Assembly: GCF_003721225.1 (NCBI RefSeq) | Contig: NZ_RIZI01000180.1 | Coordinates: forward strand, 1 to 38,208 | Source of the DNA: Acidithiobacillus sulfuriphilus | GTDB taxonomy: Bacteria > Pseudomonadota > Gammaproteobacteria > Acidithiobacillales > Acidithiobacillaceae | Length of the DNA: 38,208 nucleotides | Reading direction: 5' to 3' | Shown: in pieces, positions 7,429 to 16,983 of the stretch | Layout: the number at the start of each line of letters is the position of its first letter | How positions within the stretch are numbered: position 1 is the stretch's first letter | Notes under the pieces: generated by a model | Databases searched by the model: none | Told to the model about the DNA's origin: nothing | Seen by the model: only the letters and a program-made list of their open reading frames with translations | Program-made: the position numbers and the translations under genes

Positions 7429-8195
7429 AAACCGAAGACATTGAGAAGGATCTGTTATCAATATTTCATAGCATCAAACCATACACCCCATTTTTTGTTG
7501 GTCTTCAGCTATTGTCATCAAAATTAGAGGGCATAGAGTCCATCAAAAGAAACAAGCTCTTGTCTTTTCTGCTTTTGAAAAAGTATTCGCTTGTTACCTC
7601 TGTTGCCATATCTGCGGCATTCCTATACTGGATCAGAAAATCAACAATTGACGATGTAAAGGAAGAAGCGAAAAAATTTACGTTTATCGAGAAAAAGAAA
7701 ACGATAGAATATCCTTTTGTCGTTGAAACCATAGACGGCTCTCGCAAACATTTCTTTCATGTTAACAAGATAGCAGAATTCATTGGTTCTCTTTATGTTG
7801 GAAAAACCTCTGACCTGGCCGCAAGATCTTTCGTTGCCGCTAAGCGCACTGTAGTGCTGGGGTGGGTAGACGTTTATGCGTTGCGGACTGCCGAATTCAT
7901 AGCTATTAGATCATTAGAGCAGTTACTGCATGACCGTTACCCAGATGCTCGCTGCGTAAAAAATAAAAAAATTACAGGAATTGGCATAAGCAAAGTTTCA
8001 CTTTTCGAAGATGATGCAACGACTGCTTACCTAAATGGTAAATTTGGTACATGCTTCAATATCGGAAAAACCATTGAGGAGATTATAGAAATTAGGGATA
8101 ATTTTGCCCACCGTGATGACCCTGGTTTTGAATATTCACCACTGAGGCTTGCCCCGTTTCAACTCGTTTCCGCATTGCTGGAATACAGAGATTAA
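7425..8195 (+). CDS. Unknown AT-rich protein with HEPN-like motif
   Basis: A 256-residue protein whose ATG overlaps the hsdS stop (ATGA). A hydrophobic segment (about 50-70, VTSAVISAAFLYWI-like) could insert in a membrane or be a buried helix. Towards the C-terminus are two helices of HEPN type: AEFIAIRSLEQLLHDRYPD and then EIRDNFAHRDDPGFE, where R224-DNFA-H229 fits the R-x4-H catalytic motif of HEPN ribonucleases. HEPN proteins are common effectors in restriction, abortive-infection and toxin-antitoxin loci. The coupling to hsdS and placement before hsdR suggest an accessory effector, but the fold is inferred from a short motif only. Strongly AT-rich, unlike hsdS and hsdR, hence transferred cargo. 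Confidence 0.65.
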   Translation: MKTEDIEKDLLSIFHSIKPYTPFFVGLQLLSSKLEGIESIKRNKLLSFLLLKKYSLVTSVAISAAFLYWIRKSTIDDVKEEAKKFTFIEKKKTIEYPFVVETIDGSRKHFFHVNKIAEFIGSLYVGKTSDLAARSFVAAKRTVVLGWVDVYALRTAEFIAIRSLEQLLHDRYPDARCVKNKKITGIGISKVSLFEDDATTAYLNGKFGTCFNIGKTIEEIIEIRDNFAHRDDPGFEYSPLRLAPFQLVSALLEYRD

Positions 8196-8200
8196 AAACA

Positions 8201-8317
8201 ATGACCAACCCCCTCAACGAATCCACCATCGAGCACCACGCCATCGCCCCATTCAAGGAACTTGGCTACGCCTTTCCTTCTGAAATACTTGTGGACTGCC
8301 AAGGGACGCTGGAATGA
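8201..8317 (+). pseudogene. Detached duplicate of the hsdR 5' end
   Basis: This 39-residue frame starts [20 protein letters not shown], almost identical to HsdR at 8944 ([20 protein letters not shown]), and loses similarity at about 8275. Its TGA overlaps the ATG of the next gene (8314). It is the left member of a direct repeat pair enclosing the gene 8314-8931, and may now serve as a coupled leader peptide for it. Confidence 0.85.
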
Positions 8318-8931
8318 ATTTGATCGTGCCTTTCGGTTCATCAATTCTTGGAGCCATTATTGGTGGTGTGTTTCTTCTTGGTGGGCAGCAATGGAATAAT
8401 AGGCTAACGTGCCAGAATAATGCAAAAGTTGTTTTTACTGCATTTCATAGAGAAGCATTATGTCTGGACGCTGTAATTCATAACCAGCTTCTGAAAGGTG
8501 GTGTGCCAACTATAGATGTGGTGCAGATTGATGTAAACACCGACATTTATCACGATGCTGAAAAATTTTTGGTCGCATGCATGGATGTTACAACTATATA
8601 CTTTATATACAGCAAAGTCGCAGACATTGATTCAAAGAAAAAAAGCATAATATATTCTTCTACTGGCCCAGATATAGGCGTGAGCTATGAATATTTACGT
8701 TCAATACAGAGTAGCCTGATAGAAATCCTAGATGTTCTTAAACTCTACGCTTACAAGAAATCTATGTTTTTTTATCCAAAGCACTATACGGAAATAAACC
8801 GCATTGAGCAAGCAATTCAGAATCTCAAAGGTACTCTCAGTAGTTTTACTGATCGTATTGGCAGCTTTCGGTTTATCCTTACGCATCCAAGACGCGCCAT
8901 GAAAGATTTACTGCCAGATCCGCGATTATAG
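8314..8931 (+). CDS. Unknown membrane-anchored AT-rich protein
   Basis: A 205-residue protein with one N-terminal membrane segment (VPFGSSILGAIIGGVFLLGG, residues 4-23) and a soluble helical body, including SSLIEILDVLKLYAYKKSMF and INRIEQAIQNLKGTLSS. The family is not recognised. It is inserted between two copies of the hsdR start and its ATG overlaps the short remnant frame upstream. AT-rich composition contrasts with the flanking hsd genes. The layout (single N-terminal helix with cytoplasmic helical domain) is compatible with a membrane-tethered defence effector or immunity protein, but nothing in the sequence proves this. Confidence 0.6.
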   Translation: MNLIVPFGSSILGAIIGGVFLLGGQQWNNRLTCQNNAKVVFTAFHREALCLDAVIHNQLLKGGVPTIDVVQIDVNTDIYHDAEKFLVACMDVTTIYFIYSKVADIDSKKKSIIYSSTGPDIGVSYEYLRSIQSSLIEILDVLKLYAYKKSMFFYPKHYTEINRIEQAIQNLKGTLSSFTDRIGSFRFILTHPRRAMKDLLPDPRL

Positions 8932-8943
8932 ATTGGACAAGCG

Positions 8944-11900
8944 ATGACTAACCTCAACGAATCCACCATCGAGCACCACGCCATCGCCCTCTTCCGCGAA
9001 TTGGGCTACACCTACGCCTTTGGCCCCGACATCGGCCAGGGCGGCGACCACCAGGAACGCGAAGACTACGGCGAAACCCTTTTACTGGAACGCCTACGCA
9101 TTGCCATCCACACGCTCAATCCCGCCGTCCCCAAAGACATCCGCGACGAAGCCTTGCGCATGGTGCGGGATGCCGCCCACGGTGGTCTCGTCACCCAGAA
9201 TAACCTCATCCAGCGCATGCTGGTGGAAGGCGTGCGGGTGGCGCATCAGGTGGACGGCGAGGAACGTGGCATCATCGTCCGCCTGATCGACTACGACCAT
9301 CCCGAAAAGAACGATTTTCTGGTGGTCAACCAGTACACGGTCATTCACAACAGGGTGAATCGCCGCGCGGATCTGGTGGTTTTCGTGAACGGCCTGCCCC
9401 TGGGCCTCTTTGAACTGAAAAACATGGCGGACGCCAACGCCACCGTGCAAAAGGCATGGAACCAGTTGCAGACCTACCAGGCGGATATCCCGAACCTCAT
9501 GGCCTACAACGCCGTGCTGGTCATCAGCGATGGCCTCAAGGCCGCCATGGGCTGCCTGGATGCCCCTTACGAACGCTTTCTGCCCTGGAAGACCATCGAC
9601 GGTCAGGAACTCATGGACCGGGGGGATGACCCCTTACGTTTCCTGATTCACGGTGTTTTTGAACCCAGTCGCTTTCTGGACCTGCTGCGGTACTTCATCG
9701 CCTTCGAAGACGATGGCCGCAAACTCAGCAAGAAGATCGCCGCCTATCATCAGTTCCACGCCGCCCAGAAGGCCCTGCTGACCACTCTGGCAGCGGCAGG
9801 CATCGGTGGCGACCGCCGGGGTGGTGTGGTCTGGCATACCCAGGGGTCCGGCAAGAGCCTCACCATGCTGTTCTTCGCGGGCATGCTCATCCAGCATCCG
9901 GCGCTGGAAAACCCCACCATCGTCATGCTCACCGACCGCACGAACCTGGACACCCAGTTGTTCGATACCTTTGCGGCGGGCAGCCAGCTTTTACGGCAAG
10001 ACCCGCAACAGGCCGAAAGCGTCAGTGACATCCGCGAACTGCTGCAAAGGGCTTCTGGTGGGGTGATCTTCAGCACCATCCAGAAATTCCAGAAAGACCG
10101 CCACGAACCCCAGGGCAAGCACCCGGTATTGTCCGACCGGAAGAACATCATCGTCATGGTGGACGAGGCCCAGCGCAGCCAGTACGAGATTCTGGATGGT
10201 TACGCCGCCAATCTGCGGGCGGCATTGCCCAACGCGACCTTCGTGGCCTTCACGGGCACACCGCTGGAACTGGATGACCGGGATACGCGGGTGGTGTTCG
10301 GCGATTACATTGACATCTACGACATCCAACGGGCCGTGGAAGATGGCGCCACCGTCCCGATTTATTACGAAAGCCGCCTGGTGCGCCTCAACCTGCCGGA
10401 AGACCAGCGGCCCCTCATCGACAGCACCTTTGAGGAAATCACCGAAGACGACGAGCAGGAAAACAAGGAACGTCTGAAAACCCGCTGGGCGCAACTGGAA
10501 GCCCTGGTTGGCGCCCCCAAGCGAGTGGAACAGATTGCCGCGGATATGCTGGACCATTGGGAAAAGCGCAAGAGCATTCTGTCCGGCAAGGCCATGATCG
10601 TCGCCATGAGCCGCCGCATCGCCGTGGAACTCTATGATGCCATCATCCAGTTGCGTCCCGACTGGCGCGGTGACGACGACACGCAAGGCCGCATCAAGGT
10701 GGTCATGACGGGTTCCGCCAGCGACCCCATCGAATGGAAGCCGCACATCCGCAGCAAGGCGGGCAACGAGGCCATTGCCGACCGTCTCAAAGACCCCGAA
10801 GACCCGCTGGAGATCGTCATCGTGCGGGACATGTGGCTGACCGGTTTCGACGCCCCGGCGCTCAACACCCTCTATGTGGACAAGCCCATGCGTGGGCACA
10901 CGCTCATGCAGGCCATCGCCCGGGTCAACCGGGTATTCACCAACAAGTCCGGCGGACTGGTGGTGGACTACATTGGCATCGCCCAGGACCTGAAAAACGC
11001 CATCGCCACCTACACCCGTTCCGGTGGCAAGGGCAATCCGGCGGAAACCGTGCAGGAAGCCATCAAGGTGCTGCTGGAAAAGCTGGATATTTGCCGCAGT
11101 ATTTTCCACGGCTGTGACTATCAGGATTATCTGACCGGCGACGGGTCGGAAAAGGTGGCCACCCTGCGCAAGGCCACCGAATTCATTCTGTCCCAGGAAC
11201 TCACGGAAGACGGCATCAAGCGCCGCTTCCGCAATGCCACATCGGGGCTCAGAAAGGCCGCCACGCTGGCGGCGGGCGACGATGTGGTGGAACGTTGCCG
11301 CACCGAGATCATCTTTTTCCTGAGTGTCCGCAACACCCTGGACAAGACCAGTGACGCGGAATCCCTGGTGGAAGAGCAGGAATACGCCATCCGCCAGTTG
11401 ATCGACCAGTCCATCGCCCCGGAAGGCGTAGTGGACCTGTATGCGGTGGCGGGACTGCCCAAAAGCGAAATATCCCTGCTGTCCGATGAATTCATCCATC
11501 AGATCGAGGCCATGCCCGAAAAGAATCTGGCGCTGGAAATGCTGCGCCGCCTGTTGCAGGACAAGGTGCGCAAGGAAGGCAAAGGCAACCTGATCCAGAG
11601 CAAAGCCTTCTCGGAACGGCTGGATGAAGCCCTGCGCAAATACCACAACCGCTCGGTGGATACCGTCGAGGTCATGCAGGAACTCATCGAACTGGCGAAA
11701 GCATTGCAGGCGCTGGATCAACGCCACGCGGAACTGGGCCTCAGCAAGGACGAAGCGGCCTTTTACGACGCCCTGGCGACCAACGATTCCGCCGTACAGG
11801 CCATGGGCGACGACGCCCTGAAAATGATCGCCAAGGAAGTGGCCGATACCGTGCGCCAGAACACGCGCATCGACTGGTCCATCCGCGAACAGGCGCGCGC

Positions 11901-12012
11901 CCATTTGCGGCGCATGGTGAAACGGGTACTGAAACGGCATGGATATCCACCGGACATGCAGGAAGGGGCGGTGAATATGGTCATTGAACAGGCTGAGGGG
12001 TTGGTTCAATAA
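8944..12012 (+). CDS. hsdR: Type I restriction endonuclease subunit HsdR
   Basis: HsdR is the translocating and cutting subunit. The 1022-residue protein has the N-terminal nuclease core D143...E157-x-K159 ([20 protein letters not shown]). Helicase motifs follow: Walker A GSGKS at 301-305, motif II D407-E-A-Q (in place of the more usual DEAH), motif III FTGTPL, and a C-terminal RecA lobe with [20 protein letters not shown] and QAIARVNR. The C-terminal helical region reaches normal length. The 5' end is duplicated at 8201. ATG 8944 follows a weak AAGCG site. All key residues are intact, so with hsdM and hsdS the system is potentially functional. Confidence 0.97.
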   Translation: MTNLNESTIEHHAIALFRELGYTYAFGPDIGQGGDHQEREDYGETLLLERLRIAIHTLNPAVPKDIRDEALRMVRDAAHGGLVTQNNLIQRMLVEGVRVAHQVDGEERGIIVRLIDYDHPEKNDFLVVNQYTVIHNRVNRRADLVVFVNGLPLGLFELKNMADANATVQKAWNQLQTYQADIPNLMAYNAVLVISDGLKAAMGCLDAPYERFLPWKTIDGQELMDRGDDPLRFLIHGVFEPSRFLDLLRYFIAFEDDGRKLSKKIAAYHQFHAAQKALLTTLAAAGIGGDRRGGVVWHTQGSGKSLTMLFFAGMLIQHPALENPTIVMLTDRTNLDTQLFDTFAAGSQLLRQDPQQAESVSDIRELLQRASGGVIFSTIQKFQKDRHEPQGKHPVLSDRKNIIVMVDEAQRSQYEILDGYAANLRAALPNATFVAFTGTPLELDDRDTRVVFGDYIDIYDIQRAVEDGATVPIYYESRLVRLNLPEDQRPLIDSTFEEITEDDEQENKERLKTRWAQLEALVGAPKRVEQIAADMLDHWEKRKSILSGKAMIVAMSRRIAVELYDAIIQLRPDWRGDDDTQGRIKVVMTGSASDPIEWKPHIRSKAGNEAIADRLKDPEDPLEIVIVRDMWLTGFDAPALNTLYVDKPMRGHTLMQAIARVNRVFTNKSGGLVVDYIGIAQDLKNAIATYTRSGGKGNPAETVQEAIKVLLEKLDICRSIFHGCDYQDYLTGDGSEKVATLRKATEFILSQELTEDGIKRRFRNATSGLRKAATLAAGDDVVERCRTEIIFFLSVRNTLDKTSDAESLVEEQEYAIRQLIDQSIAPEGVVDLYAVAGLPKSEISLLSDEFIHQIEAMPEKNLALEMLRRLLQDKVRKEGKGNLIQSKAFSERLDEALRKYHNRSVDTVEVMQELIELAKALQALDQRHAELGLSKDEAAFYDALATNDSAVQAMGDDALKMIAKEVADTVRQNTRIDWSIREQARAHLRRMVKRVLKRHGYPPDMQEGAVNMVIEQAEGLVQ

Positions 12013-12039
12013 TTGCTTAATGATAATATTCGACCGCCA

Positions 12040-13795
12040 CTATCTCTGATCGCCGACGATTTGAGAATAACCATACCGTGTCGCCACAACCTTATCCTCT
12101 AAAACACCAAGTCCGCAATAAAAACACTTTCCAACCTCGCAAAAAGAATCTTTGCGCCCTAAATCTGAAGCTTTCTTGAACCATAAAAATGATTTTTCAT
12201 ATTCCTTGTTCTCGCGATAAATATAACCCAATCTATTCATGGCTGGCGTATGGCCCCCCTGTGCGGCTTTTCTGTAAAACTCTAAGGCACTGTCAGCATC
12301 GAAATTTTTGATTAGTTTTAGATCATGAAATCTTGCCATATAGTAATAGAGAAAAGGATACTTTCGTTGCTCAAATGCATTTTTAAAGTAGTGGTACGCT
12401 AAAGATACATTGTGATCTGCCCAGGCACGTTCACCATAAACAATTTCTATGTCTGGATGAATAAGATCTATACATCTTGGTAAAGCGTGCCCAGATTTTG
12501 CCAAGAACGCAAAATAATCGTATGCATAATGCTCGAATAAGAACGTGTCAATGTCCGAATTCTTCGATAGTTTATCATAAATATCAGATATTTTTTCAGG
12601 ATCACTTATTATTTTTGCGCAGGAAAGAGCGCAATCAATATAAATGACTTCCGTTTTATAATGTGAATCCTGATTCCAATCACCATATGTGCCAAAGACA
12701 CTATCAATAAGCTCATATGCGTCCACTAGCTTGCCTTCGCACAGCGCCAGTAGCGCTCTTATTGCGATATTTTTATCTTCTTTGAAGATGCTAAAAAAAC
12801 GGGTCAGGAAATCAATCCTAGATTTACATGGTTCACCAATAATATTCTCTTCATTGCATGTTAATGTTCTAGATGGTAAGCATGATATGCAAGATGAGAT
12901 ACATTTATCGTTAAGCTCGTCCTCCTCTCCTGCGATTGAAAAGAATTGCCCTATTTCGTCAGCCAGATAGAAAGACTCTGATATAACGGATTTAAAGACA
13001 TCATTATTTCTAATGGTGGATTTGCTAGTCTGGTAAAGTTCCATGAGAAGCTGGGCGTATCTAGTTCTATCGATGTCATGATAATACATCTCTTGAATTA
13101 TAATATCGAGAAGTTCCGGGCTGTTCTTATTTATTGCTATTTTGCAGAACATTTCAAAATATGAGAGACTGCCGCTATCAGCGTGCTCTTCAGAATCGTT
13201 GAATAATATGAAAGTTAACTTGATATGGGTAAGGGCTAGACGCATTTCGTCCGCTGTCATGAGATTAAACAACATTTCATAATGTTTCAATGTATTATAA
13301 TAAATATCGAACGCGCCGATTTCTGTGCAATCCCTTGAGAACAAGGTTTGGACACAGCCTTGGTCTAGACTCATCTCATCGGATAACGCCAGCAATATTT
13401 CGACAAGCGAGTCCAGAGTCTTTGGTTCTAACGCTTCTATTTTATTAATAAATCCTGACTCTATCGCCAATAATTTAAAATCGTGAACCAATAGAGATAG
13501 ACGTATATCTGGATCATTCGCAGTTCCACACCTGATCTTGTCTTCTATATAAAGGTATGCCAGCGCATAGTTTCTATCCAAAAGGTTATTTCTATAGCTT
13601 ATTATATCCGCACCTTTTCTCGATAGTAGCAGGTGGGATATCAGACACGCGGAAATTCCAATAAGCAGGTCAATATGGTCATCTAATCGTTCGTGGTCTG
13701 CGATTCTGGTTAGAAAAAAATGACTCTAACGAAATGAGGTATTCTTTTAATATTCTAGTTTGTTGCTCGTGTTCATTTGTTTCTATCGAGTCCAT
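12040..13795 (-). pseudogene. Sel1/TPR-like repeat protein, frameshifted near its start
   Basis: The intact frame (12040-13581, 513 residues from ATG) ends with Sel1-like repeats: DADSALEFYRKAAQGGHTPA, MNRLGYIYRENKEYEKSFLW and FEVGKCFYCGLGVLEDK-like residues. The rest is helical and not recognised. Coding-like sequence continues upstream in the same frame (LDDHIDLLIGISACLISHLL...SYRNNLLDRNYA) to a run of seven A (+ strand 13714-13720). Beyond it, shifted by one base, lies an ATG at 13795 starting MDSIETNEHEQQTRILKEYL. Correcting the run by one base would give a protein of about 584 residues. This is either a real frameshift, a phase-variable site or a read error. AT-rich, convergent with hsdR. 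Sel1 proteins often mediate protein-protein contacts; the role here is unknown. Confidence 0.65.
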
Positions 13796-13814
13796 ATATA
13801 ACGCTTCCTGATAA

Positions 13815-14014
13815 TGTTTTTGGGTTTCGTCCCGGACGGGCGTGTTTCGCGCGCAAGGTGAAGATCCTAAACCCCGACAGCTTCATATCTTCACCCGAGG
13901 CCAGGGTCTGCATGATGCCGTTGAAAAAGGCTTCGACCAGCGCTTGGGAACCTTTCCGGGTCAAGCCCAGAGTGTCCAAAAGATGATCGGCCATATCGGC
14001 TTAGCGAAGGTCAT
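13815..14014 (-). pseudogene. ihfA remnant (integration host factor alpha)
   Basis: Read on the - strand from ATG 14014, MTFAK is followed after a one-base loss by DMADHLLDTLGLTRKGSQAL, then VEAFFNGIMQTLASGEDMKL, SGFRIFTLRAKHARPGRNPK. This is the IHF-alpha/HU fold up to the DNA-binding arm (RPGRNPKT), after which similarity ends at the AT-rich gene. The 3' quarter is missing and the N-terminus is frameshifted, so it is not a working gene. IHF assists tyrosine integrases, so capture from a phage or host next to integrase genes is plausible. Confidence 0.75.
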
Positions 14015-14143
14015 GGCAGTTTCCCCGTGATCCGGGTCATAGCCCGCTGAGTGGTTGTCAGACCTTTGCCGAGTTTTCGACCTCTTGATGATGTATGCCA
14101 GTGGCAGGATCTCATCGATCTCGCCATCAACCGCGTCATGACC

Positions 14144-14350
14144 TCACCCCCGCACCACATCGACCAGTACCTTACCGGAAATATGCGTGTACCGCTTCAA
14201 CATCTGCGTCAATTTATGCCCGGTGATGGCCTGCACGGTCATCATGGGGATAGCCTTCTCACAAAACCGGCTCGTGGCCTCGTGGCGCAGGTCATGGAAG
14301 GTTAGCCCCACGATGCCCGCCCGCTTCAGGGCTTTATTATAGCTGGCCCG
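14144..14350 (-). pseudogene. 3' remnant of a tyrosine integrase (repeat of 15807-16020)
   Basis: On the - strand this segment encodes RASYNKALKRAGIVGLTFHD, LRHEATSRFCEKAIPMMTVQ, AITGHKLTQMLKRYTHISGK and a stop at 14144-14146. It carries the HxxR, GHK and YTH parts of the catalytic domain. It closely resembles the end of the complete integrase at 15807 but lacks everything upstream. The two copies are direct repeats enclosing 14351-15806. Confidence 0.85.
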
Positions 14351-14371
14351 CTAGCTCTTTCTTTGTGGCCG

Positions 14372-15061
14372 TCATAGTGCTTTCAGTACCTTTTGCATGG
14401 CTCTGTGTGCCGATGTCAGTTCCTTGATAAGAAACTCGTGGCCTTCTGACCGGGACAGACATTCATCCCGCGCTGCCCTGTACGCACCCTGAAAGTCGCG
14501 GAACATGGCTTTGCGCTTGTCTTTCCCGGTCCTGATGAACGACTTGTCATAGTACACCATGACATCCAGCGCAAAAGTGCTGGCAATAATAATGGCCGCG
14601 TTGGTGGCGTATTCCGCCATGACGTCGGGACCGTAGCTGTCCATCGTCATGATGAAATCGTCCGATGGCAGCATTTCATCGAGCTTGTGCATCATTTTGT
14701 GGGCCTGCTTGCCTTGCCGGACCAGCGTGTCCGCATCTTCCTGGGGGAATTCCGCAGGATGACGCATGGCATGATAAACGAGCACATTGGCCGCGTCCGT
14801 CAGCGCATTGAGGCCATCGATAGTGCGCAGCAGGTGGGTCGTTGGCAGGTCATCGACAGGGCGTTCCGGCGTGGGGATGAGGTACATACCGCCCGCCTGA
14901 ATAACCGCCATGAGTACGTCCACAGGATCACCATTATGATCTCGCAGACGAAATGCAGGGCTGCCGCCAGCAGGGCCGCCGCCAGCAGGGCCGGGATCCT
15001 TGCGATTGAGTTTTACGGCTTTGCCTTTGGGGCTTTTGGGGAAAGGGTAAACGTTAGTCAT
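14372..15061 (-). CDS. Unknown protein
   Basis: A 229-residue protein, not recognised. The N-terminus is low-complexity, with a short repeat PAGGGPAGGSP at about 25-35 encoded by two near-identical 12-base units. The remainder is helical (for example LNALTDAANVLVYHAMRHPA, YATNAAIIIASTFALDVMVY) and ends in a charged helix. It has no signal peptide. It lies on the same strand as the MazEF pair and integrase upstream and inside the block bounded by duplicated integrase ends, so it is cargo of that element. GC content matches the integrase, suggesting a longer association than the AT-rich genes. Confidence 0.65.
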   Translation of the reverse strand: MTNVYPFPKSPKGKAVKLNRKDPGPAGGGPAGGSPAFRLRDHNGDPVDVLMAVIQAGGMYLIPTPERPVDDLPTTHLLRTIDGLNALTDAANVLVYHAMRHPAEFPQEDADTLVRQGKQAHKMMHKLDEMLPSDDFIMTMDSYGPDVMAEYATNAAIIIASTFALDVMVYYDKSFIRTGKDKRKAMFRDFQGAYRAARDECLSRSEGHEFLIKELTSAHRAMQKVLKAL

Positions 15062-15148
15062 GGTTGAAAATTTAGCACTTGTGGAACAGCACAGGAAGAT
15101 CCCACTAACTGGCGGCCTTCACCACGTCGCCAGTAGCCACAGTACCCG

Positions 15149-15514
15149 TTAGCCCGTATTCACTGCACAAATTCCCGCCACGGCAAGACGGTCCCGGACC
15201 GCATCGATGACACGTCGGCGATCCGGCAAGGTCAGACGGCCTATGCGGTCCGCCATGTCCATCTCTACGGTGGCGATTTTTGCTGTGCGCACCACAGACG
15301 CCGCCGACAGGCCGACACCCGCGAGATCGTCGATTTCAACATCTCCAGACCACCCCCTGTTTTCCGCGCTGGTGATCATGAGCACCCACAGCAGGCGCGG
15401 GGTCCCCGTGCCGTTGTGGATGGCGAGGACCAGGGCGGGGCGGTACTGATGAACTGGCCGGTTGGTATAGGGGAACGGTAGCCTTACGACATCCCAAACT
15501 TCACAACTGCCCAT
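15149..15514 (-). CDS. MazF/PemK-family toxin
   Basis: From ATG 15514 the 121-residue protein starts MGSCEVWDVVRLPFPYTNRP and has the PemK core HQYRPALVLA, LWVLMITSAENRGW, and the late SVVRTAKIATVEMD. These match the MazF RNA-binding strands and the S/T-K-I-x-T segment. The antitoxin gene overlaps its start by 14 bases, the standard antitoxin-first order. A frame extending to 15571 would run through the antitoxin gene and is not used. It would cleave cellular RNA when the antitoxin is lost, helping to keep the element in the chromosome. Confidence 0.88.
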   Translation of the reverse strand: MGSCEVWDVVRLPFPYTNRPVHQYRPALVLAIHNGTGTPRLLWVLMITSAENRGWSGDVEIDDLAGVGLSAASVVRTAKIATVEMDMADRIGRLTLPDRRRVIDAVRDRLAVAGICAVNTG

Positions 15515-15716
15515 AGGCCCGCCGGTCCGCTTCGCTATCCCATTCGGCAAACAGCACGAAGGGGTCTTCATCGGCTTCTTGAGTCGCTTTACTCAGAAGG
15601 ACCCGGCCATCCTCGATGCTGTAGGCGAGCACATCCCCCTCCCGAAGATGTAATGCGATCCGCACCGGCTGCGGAATGGTCGTTTGGGCTTTGCTGGTCA
15701 ATTTGCTGGTAATCAT
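15501..15716 (-). CDS. AbrB/SpoVT-type antitoxin (MazE/PrlF-like)
   Basis: A 71-residue protein starting MITSKLTSKAQTTIPQPVRI, the swapped-hairpin AbrB DNA-binding motif, with ALHLREGDVLAYSIEDGRVL following and an acidic tail (EADEDPFVLFAEWDSEADRR) for toxin binding. I prefer the ATG at 15716, with GGGGA about nine bases upstream, over one at 15725 that lacks spacing. Its stop lies inside the toxin gene. It probably represses its own operon. Confidence 0.87.
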   Translation of the reverse strand: MITSKLTSKAQTTIPQPVRIALHLREGDVLAYSIEDGRVLLSKATQEADEDPFVLFAEWDSEADRRAYGQL

Positions 15717-15806
15717 GGTGGTCATCCCCGCAGGTTCCGAGACGGCTCATGGTAAGGATATTCCTTGCGGTCGGCAAGCCCTGCAGGCTGCAAGCCGGGC
15801 GGCTCG

Positions 15807-16811
15807 CTATGACCCTCTCACCGCATCGACCAGCGTCTTCCCCGAAATATGCGTGTACCGCTTCATCATCTGCGTCGATTTATGCCCCGTAATGGCCTGC
15901 ACGGTCATCATGGGGATAGCCTTCTCGCAGAACCGGCTCGTGGCCTCGTGGCGCAGATCGTGGAAGGTCAGACCCTCGATGCCGGCTTTCTTGAGGGCCT
16001 TGAAATAGCTGGCCCGCATGCCGTCATTGGTGTACCGCCAGACCTTCCCGTCTTTTCCCGTGGCCCGTTGCTGCTGGCGTTGTAAAGCCGCTTCCGCACG
16101 CACCGACAAGGGAACGATCCGCGCCGTGCCGTTCTTGGTGTCCGGCAGGTAGCAGGTGTGGTCCAGCCAGTGTACGTGCCGCCATTCCAGACCCAGGATC
16201 TCGCTCTGGCGCATGGCCGTCTCGATGGCGACGATAACGATGTCCGCCAGTTCCGGGTTCATGGCGCTGGCCGCCGTCAAAAGACGTTCTTCTTCATCGC
16301 CTATCAGCCGCCGGTCACGGCCCTGGGGCAACCGTGGTTTTCTCACCAGTTCCACCGGGTTGATGAGGTCCACCATGCCCCATTCCTTGCGGGCGATGTT
16401 GTAGAGATGCGAGAGGACGGCCAGGTACAGTCGAATGGAATTGGCGGAAAGCCTTGTCTGCCACTGGCGGATCATGCCGGACAGCATTTGCCCGTCGATC
16501 CTCGCCAGCGCCATCTCCCCATAGTCCGCTTTCAGCCTTTTGATGATGCCCATATCCCGCCGCTGGGTGGTGGGCTTTTTACCGGGCAGAATGTCCAGGG
16601 CGTAGCGGTCCAGGGCATGGGCCAAGGCGTAGTCCTGATCCCGCAGCCGCTGGACGACCCGTTCCGGGGTCTGCTCTGAGAGCGTCTTTTCCTGTTGCGC
16701 GGCCCAGAAATTGGCTTCCGCTTTGGTGTCGAAGGTGCCGGACAGGGCAGGGTATCCCGTGCGCCGGATCTGGACCCGCCAGTAGTTGCCCCGCTTTTGT
16801 ATGCTTGCCAT
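15807..16811 (-). CDS. Tyrosine recombinase/integrase
   Basis: A 334-residue integrase (from ATG 16811, MASIQKRGNYWRVQIRRTGY) with the N-terminal arm-binding domain, a SAM-like core-binding domain (about 55-155) and a complete catalytic domain. R201 (AMRQSE), H284-DL-R287, H310 (GHKS) and the nucleophile Y319 (RYTHIS) are all present. It resembles the shufflon-type/phage integrases. A start at 16850 would add 13 residues. It is adjacent to the tRNA-Ile(CAU) fragment, and the intervening 130 bases hold two TGCACCAAT repeats (about 16929 and 16941) that may be binding sites. It is probably the recombinase of the element to its left. Confidence 0.93.
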   Translation of the reverse strand: MASIQKRGNYWRVQIRRTGYPALSGTFDTKAEANFWAAQQEKTLSEQTPERVVQRLRDQDYALAHALDRYALDILPGKKPTTQRRDMGIIKRLKADYGEMALARIDGQMLSGMIRQWQTRLSANSIRLYLAVLSHLYNIARKEWGMVDLINPVELVRKPRLPQGRDRRLIGDEEERLLTAASAMNPELADIVIVAIETAMRQSEILGLEWRHVHWLDHTCYLPDTKNGTARIVPLSVRAEAALQRQQQRATGKDGKVWRYTNDGMRASYFKALKKAGIEGLTFHDLRHEATSRFCEKAIPMMTVQAITGHKSTQMMKRYTHISGKTLVDAVRGS

Positions 16812-16983
16812 AAATCCGCCTTCTGATGTGGTGTAATCCACCTGCACCATAGGCCCCGCATTGTGCCATTTTCAAAAGCGAACCGGCACACTACAAGCCA
16901 TCGTGTCCGGCCTTTTTCGGTTGTTACTGCACCAATCATTGCACCAATTAGCGTTTTCTGATGTTTTAAGTGTTTGATTTATA

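Noticed and set aside
9991..12009. A 672-codon open frame antisense to hsdR
   Set aside because: It follows the codon bias of the hsdR frame on the other strand; the protein is His/Gln/Val-rich with no recognisable domain, while hsdR carries all expected motifs.
14051..14305. Open frame on the + strand opposite the integrase remnant
   Set aside because: The opposite strand encodes the conserved integrase catalytic segment, so this frame is a shadow.
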